A DNA stretch of 49,797 bases. Source: a virus. Of the stretch, positions 7,410 to 16,400 are shown in pieces; the stretch's first letter is position 1, and every line of letters starts with the position of its first letter. Made by a program: the position numbers and the translations under genes. Under the pieces are notes generated by a model. That model saw only the letters and a program-made list of their open reading frames with translations, did no database searches and was not told where the DNA came from. The stretch spans positions 1 to 49,797 of IMG/VR virus record IMGVR_UViG_3300009163_000052. One strand, given 5' to 3'.

Positions 7410-10388
7410 TTAGACTCTGCCAACAACCACTTCAATGACGCCAGCACCTTCGCCATGAGCTTCTAGTGCTTTACCAATTACGCTACCAATCTTTGGATTG
7501 GCTTCTGCACGGGCACTGCCGTTACCAGCTGATACCATCATGTCGCCCTTGGCAACTGGGCCAACGACCTTACACGGTACACGACCTTGTAGAGCAACGG
7601 CTGCTGTGTGTGCAGACTCTAAGTGACTGTTCATCAAGTAAGCTGGTGCTGTTGTTACAACGCCTGCTACCTTGGCACACATGTCGGTGTCACACAATGT
7701 AACTTCGGCTTCACCACCAAAGTGTAGAACTGTACCTGGCTCGTATTCAGCGTCTGCTGTGTACTTTTCTGCCAAGTCGGCGTATTGTGCTGTTGTTGCT
7801 TTGGCAAATACAGTGTTGAATGTTGAGCCCGAAGATCCAATGTTGCCAACACCAGTTGTGCCACCGTTAGTAATTGCAGTGGTGGCATTATTAATTGTCA
7901 AACCAGTCAATGTACCAACACTTGTAATGTTACCTTGAGCAGCAGTGGTTACTGTACCAGCAGTAGTGGCAGCACCTGACAATGCACCAGTGAATGTGGT
8001 TGCACTCACGTTACCAGCACTGATGTTACCAGTTACTGACAAGGAAGTCAATGTACCAACACTTGTAATGTTACCTTGAGCAGCAGTGGTTACTGTACCA
8101 GCTGTGGTTGCACTTGTGGCAGCACCCGACAATGCACCAGTGAATGTGGTAGCACTCACATTGCCTGCTGAGATGTTACCAGTTACTGACAAGGAAGTTA
8201 GTGTACCCACTGATGTGATATTGCCTTGAGCAGCAGTGGTTACAGTACCAGCTGTGGTTGCACTTGTGGCAGTGGTTGCACTTGTGGCAGTACCACTCAA
8301 TGCACCAGTGAATGTGGTTGCACTCACGTTACCAGCACTGATGTTACCAGTTACTGACAAGGAAGTTAGTGTACCCACTGATGTGATATTGCCTTGAGCA
8401 GCAGTGGTTACAGTACCAGCTGTTGTGGCAGCACCCGACAATGCACCAGTGAATGTGGTAGCACTCACATTGCCTGCTGAGATGTTACCAGTTACTGTCA
8501 GTGAAGTCAAAGTACCCACTGATGTGATGTTACCCTGTGCCGCTGTTGTCACAGTACCAGCAGTGGTTGCACTTGTGGCAGCACCTGACAATGCACCAGT
8601 GAATGTGGTAGCACTTACATTGCCTGCACTAATGTTACCTGTTACTGTTAGTGAAGTCAATGTACCAACACTTGTAATGTTACCTTGTGCGGCTGTTGTC
8701 ACAGTACCAGCAGTGGTTGCACTTGTGGCTGAACCATTTATGTTGGCATTCAACGTTTTGTTCATGTTCCAACGATCGTCGCCACTTGTATAAGTGAATG
8801 TTGCAGTGGCACCGGCTACTGTTAAACCAGCGCCGTTGGCTGCTGCCGCTGAGGCTGCGTCTTTGGCTAAAGTTAAGTTTAAATCGCCAATTTCTACCGT
8901 TGTACTGTTGACTGTTGTGGTTGTGCCTGTTACCTGTAGGTTACCTGCAATAACAACATTACCACCTGTACCGGCACTGCTTGGATCAATGGTAAGAGTA
9001 GTATGGCTACTGCTGATTGTGTCACCAGTGATGGTAAGATTACCAGCATTTAAAGTACCAACGTTGGCGTTACCTGTTACTGCTACTGCGGTCAATGTAC
9101 CAACACTAGTAATATTTCCTTGTGCGGCAGTGGTTACAGTACCAGCTGTGGTTGCACTTGTGGCTGCTCCTGACAATGCACCAGTGAATGTGGTAGCACT
9201 CACGTTACCAGCACTCACGTTACCTGTCACTGATAGTGCAGTTAGTGTACCCACTGATGTGATGTTACCTTGTGCCGCTGTTGTCACAGTACCAGCTGTA
9301 GTGGCAGCACCTGATAATGCACCAGTGAATGTGGTAGCACTCACGTTACCAGCACTCACGTTACCTGTTACAGTCAATGCAGTCAGTGTACCCACTGATG
9401 TGATGTTACCTTGAGCAGCAGTGGTTACTGTACCAGCTGTGGTTGCACTTGTTGCAGTGGTAGCACTTGTGGCAGTACCACTCAATGCACCAGTGAATGT
9501 GGTAGCACTCACATTGCCTGCTGAGATGTTACCAGTTACTGACAAGGAAGTTAGTGTACCAACACTTGTAATGTTACCTTGTGCCGCTGTTGTCACAGTA
9601 CCAGCTGTGGTTGCACTTGTTGCAGTGGTAGCACTTGTGGCAGTACCACTCAATGCACCAGTGAATGTGGTTGCACTTACATTGCCTGCTGAGATGTTAC
9701 CTGTTACGGTCAATGCAGTCAGTGTACCAACACTAGTAATATTGCCTTGAGCTGCTGTTGTTACTGTGCCAGCAGTGGTGGCAGCACCTGACAATGCACC
9801 AGTGAAGGTGGTAGCTGACACATTGCCAGCACTCACGTTACCTGTTACTGTCAATGCAGTCAGTGTACCCACTGATGTAATGTTGCCTTGTGCGGCAGTG
9901 GTTACAGTACCAGCTGTTGTGGCTGCGCCTGACAATGCACCAGTGAAGGTGGTAGCTGACACATTGCCAGCACTCACGTTACCTGTTACTGTCAATGCAG
10001 TCAGTGTACCAACACTAGTTAAACTTGACGCTGTAACGCCAGATCCAAGTGTGGTTCCGTTTAATACGCTTGTGCCAGCAATGGCATAACGATCGCCTGA
10101 GGCCAAGTTAACGCCATCGGCATCAACTGTGTGTTCTGTTACACCATCAATGATGATCCGAATGTTTGCGCCAGATCCGGTGTCTGTGATGCTTAGGCTA
10201 CTGTCGCCCAAACTAATCCCGTTTGCAATCACGTTACCAACAGTGATGTTGGCTCCTGCCGCTGTGTTCAGTACTGCATTACCTGTTAAAGTAATGTTAC
10301 CACTAGTGGTTACTGCACCGTCGTTTGCATCAACTTCAAAGTTACCTACCTTGATGCCGTGCTTAATATTAAAAAACTTATTAGCCAT
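7410..10388 (-). CDS. repeat-expanded tail fibre/adhesin with C-terminal chaperone-like domain
   Basis: A 992-residue fibre protein. The N-terminus (MANKFFNIKHGIKVGNFEV) is followed by about 11 full tandem units of 47, 50 or 56 residues (TGN[VI]SAGNVSATTFTGALSG ... GTVTTAAQGNITSVGTLT), six before and five after a non-repeat insert of roughly 110 residues, plus a half unit. Length differences come from a nested ATSATT slippage tract. The last 130 residues (TTAQYADLAEKYTADAEYEPG ... GRVPCKVVGPVAKGDMMVS ... GKALE) differ completely, are Cys-containing and resemble the C-terminal domains that fold and trim many phage fibres. The repeats, composition (A/G/S/T/N) and neighbours point to a long shaft ending in a folded tip. 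AGGA precedes the start. Confidence 0.8.
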   Translation of the reverse strand: MANKFFNIKHGIKVGNFEVDANDGAVTTSGNITLTGNAVLNTAAGANITVGNVIANGISLGDSSLSITDTGSGANIRIIIDGVTEHTVDADGVNLASGDRYAIAGTSVLNGTTLGSGVTASSLTSVGTLTALTVTGNVSAGNVSATTFTGALSGAATTAGTVTTAAQGNITSVGTLTALTVTGNVSAGNVSATTFTGALSGAATTAGTVTTAAQGNITSVGTLTALTVTGNISAGNVSATTFTGALSGTATSATTATSATTAGTVTTAAQGNITSVGTLTSLSVTGNISAGNVSATTFTGALSGTATSATTATSATTAGTVTTAAQGNITSVGTLTALTVTGNVSAGNVSATTFTGALSGAATTAGTVTTAAQGNITSVGTLTALSVTGNVSAGNVSATTFTGALSGAATSATTAGTVTTAAQGNITSVGTLTAVAVTGNANVGTLNAGNLTITGDTISSSHTTLTIDPSSAGTGGNVVIAGNLQVTGTTTTVNSTTVEIGDLNLTLAKDAASAAAANGAGLTVAGATATFTYTSGDDRWNMNKTLNANINGSATSATTAGTVTTAAQGNITSVGTLTSLTVTGNISAGNVSATTFTGALSGAATSATTAGTVTTAAQGNITSVGTLTSLTVTGNISAGNVSATTFTGALSGAATTAGTVTTAAQGNITSVGTLTSLSVTGNISAGNVSATTFTGALSGTATSATTATSATTAGTVTTAAQGNITSVGTLTSLSVTGNISAGNVSATTFTGALSGAATSATTAGTVTTAAQGNITSVGTLTSLSVTGNISAGNVSATTFTGALSGAATTAGTVTTAAQGNITSVGTLTGLTINNATTAITNGGTTGVGNIGSSGSTFNTVFAKATTAQYADLAEKYTADAEYEPGTVLHFGGEAEVTLCDTDMCAKVAGVVTTAPAYLMNSHLESAHTAAVALQGRVPCKVVGPVAKGDMMVSAGNGSARAEANPKIGSVIGKALEAHGEGAGVIEVVVGRV
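7900..10020 (-). repeat. tandem repeats of 141-168 bp inside the 992-residue fibre gene
   Basis: About 11 in-frame units encode TGN-SAGNVSATTFTGALSG ... AAQGNITSVGTLT. Unit lengths are 47, 50 or 56 codons, differing by insertion of SAT/ATSATT triplet blocks. An insert of about 330 bases near 8733-9070 splits the array. Identity is high enough for recombination or misassembly. Confidence 0.9.
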
Positions 10389-10416
10389 GTTCCTAATCTC
10401 CCATAAGGCTTGTTAT

Positions 10417-10442
10417 ATAGGCGGGGTATTATCCCCGCCTAT
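10417..10442 (-). terminator. GC-rich hairpin between two giant fibre genes
   Basis: A perfect 10-bp stem, ATAGGCGGGG/CCCCGCCTAT, with a 6-base loop, just after the stop of the 2709-residue gene (10449). It has no T-run on the minus strand, so it may be a weak terminator, an mRNA 3'-end stabiliser or a processing site. Confidence 0.45.
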
Positions 10443-10448
10443 CAATGT

Positions 10449-13400
10449 TTATACTGTGATGTAACTCTTACCAAGTTTCACCACATTAGCTGGTCCTACA
10501 CCAGTGTATTTTAGTACCACCGAACCACTGGTTAAATCAACACTTAAAGTACCAAGTTCGCTGCCAGTGAATATGTGATTAGACACTGTTAGATATGCTG
10601 TAGTACCATCATGAATTACCAGTGCTTCCATTGCATCAAATGCTGTTCCACCTTGATTGGTTACTTGAATAACATACTTTGCAGTACGATATGTAGCGGC
10701 AGTAAAGGTATCAATAGTAGTAATCGTTGTACCAACTGTGGCAGCAGTTTTACTGTGTACCAATGCACCACTGTAGGTGATGTTTCTTACTGCGTTGCCA
10801 ACTGCACCAAAATCCAAGGCGTTATCTACTGCTGGGACAAAATGTCCGTTAGTACCAACTGTCCAACGTGCGGCTGCTGATGCTGTACCTGAGTAAATTG
10901 TGATACCACTGTTGGTAGCTTCAACTAGGTCAAATCCATTTGGACTTTGCAGTGTGACGTTAACCGTTGATGTTGTAGCAATCTGACGAACTTCAATTAC
11001 GTCACCACTAGCTGGCGCTTCAGTGAATGTCAGTGTAACTCCGCTGATGCTGTAAGCAGTGGTTGGAATTTGCATAACACCGTTGACTGCAACAATCGCT
11101 GCCGCAGTAGTTAACTCTTGACCCAATGTAAACTCAACAGCTGAACCATCACCATTGAATGTTTCACTGGTAATAACAGTTGATGCTGAGCTGAAACTCT
11201 GCCATGCTGTACCATTGTAACCTTCATAGCTGTTTTGGGTGCTGTTGAAACGCATCATACCTGCAACTGGGCTGATTGGACGATCGCCGTCTGCACCAAT
11301 TGGAATAATGATACTGTTTGTACTGACAATGTGTAACTTGGCTTCTGTGTTTGGTGTGTTGGTGTTGATACCAATGTTATTTTGTCCACCATTTACATGG
11401 AACAAGCTAGCATCTGCACTGCCAGAAACAGTAAAGTCAATGTTGCTGCCTGCTGTGTTGACTGTTACTTCGCCACCAGTTTGAGCAGTAATATCGTTGC
11501 CGCTGATTAGTAGGTTGCCAACATAGATATTTCCAGCAACAGTTAAGTCACTGCCATCAAATGTAAAGTCAGCATCGTCAACCAGTTGACCACTTGCACC
11601 TGCGTATGTTACACGACCAGCAGTTAGTGTTGATACAAAAGTATTACCTAAGTTTGCATTGCCACTAGCAGATAAGTCAGTGAACGCACCAGTGCTGGCT
11701 GTTGTAGCACCAATTGCTGTGCTGTTGATGTTTCCACCAGTGATTTCAACATTGCTGGATACAAAGTTTGTAACAACTGTTGCGTTGGTACCGTTTGGTG
11801 TAATGTTGATGTTACCACCAACTGATTCCACATCATTGTTGCTGACTTTAATATTAGCAACTGTCAAGTTACCAGCAATGTTGGCAGATCCGTTAGCACT
11901 TAAGATGTTGGTAGTTGAATCCCATGTTAGGTCTTCGTCAACTGTTGCTTCGCCTGCTGAGCTAGTTACTAGTACACGACTACCTGTGAATCCACTTAGT
12001 ACAGCATTCTTGATGACAGTTTTACCTGTGCCGTCTGGTGTGATTTCAATGTTACCGTTTAAGTTGGTGCTGGACAATGTGCTGTCACGCAACTGTAGGT
12101 TACCAACATTGATGTTACCGTTGACTGTTACTGTGCTGTTGGCATCGTTGTAGGTGAAGTTAACTGGGTCAAATACTTGCCCGTTAATGCCTGCAACCAA
12201 TACAGAGTACTGTGATAGATCATCAACAATCAAGGATCCAACAGTAGCAGTAGAACTTACGTCAATTGTACCAGTGATGTTGGCCGAGCCACTAAGAGCC
12301 AATGCACTAGTTGAAACGTTGTAAGTCAAGTTAGCGTCTGATTCTAGTAGTCCACCAGTGTCAGCAAATACCATTTCTCCAGCAGTCAACGAAGTAAATG
12401 TACCAGTTGAGCCTTCAACATTAGCAAAAACGTGGCTTGCACCAAGGTTGCCTGTTAAGTTTGCTGTTGTACCGTAGAATCCAACAGCATTTGAGTCGCC
12501 ACTTGAGCTGATGTTACCAGCTGTGATATTGCCTGTAACGTTGGCAAAACCAGCTGTGATCAAATTACCACCTGTGATATTGCCTGTAACGTTGGCTACA
12601 CCAACTGTGGTCAAGTTGCCACCTTCAATGTTGCCAGTGGCAGTGATAAAGCCGCCTGTGCCCAAGTTGCCAACGTTGGCATTGTTGGTTACGCTTAGTG
12701 TGTTGGCATTAATTTGTCCTGATGCATTTGCAGTGACCACTGACAAGGTGTCAGTAGCGTTGTCGTATTCAAAGCCTGCTTCGTCTGTCAACTCACCGCT
12801 AGTTGTACTAAACACAACACGACCACTTGTCAGTGCCGAGTCTTTGATGTGTGCTGCCACTAGTGTACCGGTTACGTTGGCATTGCCAACACCTAGTTCT
12901 TTGCCTGCTGTGTCAAACGTGAACGCTGAGTCTTCAGCAACTTCGCCACTAGCACCACCAAATACAACATAACCTGTAGTAATTCCAAGATCCAGTGTAC
13001 CACTTAACTCTAGGTTACCAGTGATGTTTGCGTTGACCACTGTTAATGTGTCAGTGACAGTGTCGTATTCAAAGCCTGCATCGTCTGAGAGTAAACCAGC
13101 TGTGCCTGCAAACGTAACACGACCACTTGTCAATGCACTATCTGTGATGTTACCAGCAACCAACGAACCACTTACATTGGCATTGCCAACAGTTAGTACT
13201 TCACCTGCTGTGTCGAATACAAATGCTGCATCTTCAGCAAATTCGCCACTTGCACCACCAAATGCAACATAACCTATAGTAAGATCAAGATTCAGTGTAC
13301 CATCGACTTGCAAGTTGCCACTTAGGTTGGCATTGGTTACTGCTAATGTATCAGTGACAGTGTCGTATTCAAAGCCTAGATCATCTGTTAGTAGACCAGC

Positions 13401-16400
13401 TGTTGTAGAAAATACAACACGACCACTTGTTAATGCGCTGTCTGTGATGTTACCAGCAACAATAGAGCCACTTACATTGGCATTGCCAACGCCTAGTACC
13501 TTACCTGCTGTGTCGAATGTGAATGTTGAGTCTTCAGCAAATTCACCTGTGGCACCACCAAACTGTACGTAGCTGGCTGTTAAGCCAAGATCCAGTGTAC
13601 CACCAACTTCTAAGTTGCCAGTCACATTGGCATTGGCCACTGTTAATGTGTCAGTGACACTGTCGTATTCAAAGCCTGCTTCATCTGTCAGTTCGCCACC
13701 TGTTGTACTAAACACAACACGAGTACTGGTCAATGCACTATCTTTGATGTGAGCCGCTACCAATGTGCCGGTTACGTTGGCATTGCCAACGCCTAGTTCT
13801 TTACCTGCTGTATCGAATGTAAACGCTGAGTCTTCAGCAAATTCACCTGTGGCACCACCAAACTGTACATAACCAGTAGTTAAGCCAAGATCTAATGTAC
13901 CACCAACTTCTAAGTTGCCAGTGATATTTGCGTTGACTACAGTCAGTGTGTTAGTGGCAGTGTCAAATGTTAGGTCGGCATCGTCACTTAGTAGGCCGGC
14001 TGTTCCTGCAAAAGTAACACGACCACTTGTTAGTGCGCTGTCTGTGATATTACCAGCAACAATAGAACCACTTACGTTGGCATTGCCAACTGCAAGCTCT
14101 GATGTAGCTGAGTTGAAAGTAAACGCTGAGTCTTCAGCAATTTCACCACCTGCACCACCAAACTGTACGTATGTTGAAGTGAGTCCAAGATCCAATGTAC
14201 CACCAACTATTAAGTTGCCAGTTACATTGGCATTGGTTACTGTTAGCTCATTGGCAACAGTGTCAAATGTTAGGTCAGCATCATCACTTAATAGACCAGC
14301 TGCTCCTGCAAATGTAACACGACCACTTGTTAGTGCGCTGTCTGTGATGTTGGCTGCTGAAACTGTTCCAGATAGATTGGCATTACTTGTTGATAGTGTG
14401 CTTGTAGCAAGATCGTATGCCAATCCTTGGCTGTCAGACAACAGGCCATCTGTTCCTGCAAAAGTAACACGACCACTTGTCAACGCACTGGCTTTGATGT
14501 TGCCAGCTGTAAGTGTGCCAGTTACACTAGCATCACCAGCTGTGCTGATGTTGCCTGCGGCCAAGTTGCCTGTAACGTTGGCTGTCAGTGCAATTTCCAT
14601 TGTATTACCATTGAACACACTGGCATTGCTGTTGTTTGTAGCAACAATATTGTTACCAGAAACACTGTCTGTGGCAGTGATGTTACCAACGCTGGCATTT
14701 CCATCAATAGCAATTGAGTTGCCTTCAAAACCGGCAACAATAACGTTACCAAGTGTACCGCTGTACGCACCGGCTGCTACTGTAGCATCCTTGTAGAAGT
14801 ACAGTTTGTCATCGCTGTTGTCCATAATCAGCGCAGCCTGTTTGGCGCCGCCTGCTGAATGGTAGTAGTGTAGCTCTAGGCCTCGATCATAGCCGTCGTC
14901 TGTGGTTAATACAGCACTGTTGGCACCTGTACCAAGGTTGATAACTGGATCAACAATGGCCACTGTTGTTGTATCAACAATAGTTTGTACGCCGCCAATC
15001 TGCAGATTACCTGTGATCTGGACGTCACCGTTGGCTTTGATAATACCAGACAAAGAATCAAGATTTAAGTCGCCAGCAAGTGTTGTAATGGTATTACCGC
15101 TGATGTTGACATTGTCAACTGTGGCATTACCATAGAATGTTGTACCGGCAGCGTCGGCTGTAGAAACAACATTGCCATCAACTGTGGTTATAATGTTGCC
15201 TGTGCCTGAATCGGCTACCACAACACTGCTGTCACCTTGGGAGATTGTTGTAATTGCGCTGGTAAGTTGACTTTCTAGGTAAGCAACCGTAACCACGTCT
15301 TGCTGGCTGGTTGGATCAGCAACGTTACCAACAGTAAGACCGTTGAAGTTGATGTTACCATTGCCTGTTGTATCAAATTTTAAATCAGCGTCTAGAACTG
15401 AGTTGGTGATTGTGTCAGCGGTAATTGTAATGCTGGCAATGTTTGCATTGCTTGCAACTACTTCGCCGGTGACAGTCAATGCTGTGCCATTGAATGTCAA
15501 GTTAGCACTGTCAACCAGTGCACCGCTTGTTCCAGCCAGTACAACACGACCACTTGTCAGTGAAGATACTGTGGCATTGCCTGCTGTGATCAATCCAGTT
15601 ACATTGGCGTTACCTGCTGTGGACAATCCAGTTACATTGGCATTGCCTGCGTCAAGGTTACCAGACACATTGGCGTTGCCTGCTGTGAGCAAGCTAGTTA
15701 CGCTGGCATTGCCTGCGTCAAGGTTACCAGTTACGTTGGCATAGCTACCAACCAAGTTACCATTGAATATAGCAGCATTGCTGTTACCAGTTACTGTACT
15801 ATTGTTACCATCCAAGTTACCATTGAACGTGGCAGCATTGGCCGTTGTAGAAAATACTGCGTTATTGCCAGCAACTTCACCAAGTGTGGTCAAGTTACCA
15901 CCGCTTACGTTACCAGTTGCACTGACAATGCCACCTGTGATCAAGTTGCCACCATCCACGTTACCAGTTACGTTGGCATAGCTACCAACCAAGTTACCAT
16001 TGAAGATACTTGCATTACTGTTACCAGTAACAGTAGACGTTGTACCATCCAAGTTACCATTGAATGTTGTTGCATTGGCGTTGTTTGTGGCAATAATGTT
16101 ATTGCCGGCAACATCACCCACAGTAGTCAAGTTACCACCGCTTACATTTCCTGTAGCAGTAACAACGCCACCTGTGATCAAGTTGCCACCATCTACGTTA
16201 CCAGTTACATTGGCATAACTACCAACCAAATTACCATTGAAGATACTTGCATTTGAGTTGCCAGTAACAGTAGATGTTGTACCATCCAAGTTACCATTGA
16301 ATGTAACAGCATTGGCATTGTTTGTGGCAATAATGTTATTACCAGCAACATCACCCACAGTGGTCAAGTTACCACCGCTTACATTACCTGTAGCAGTAAC

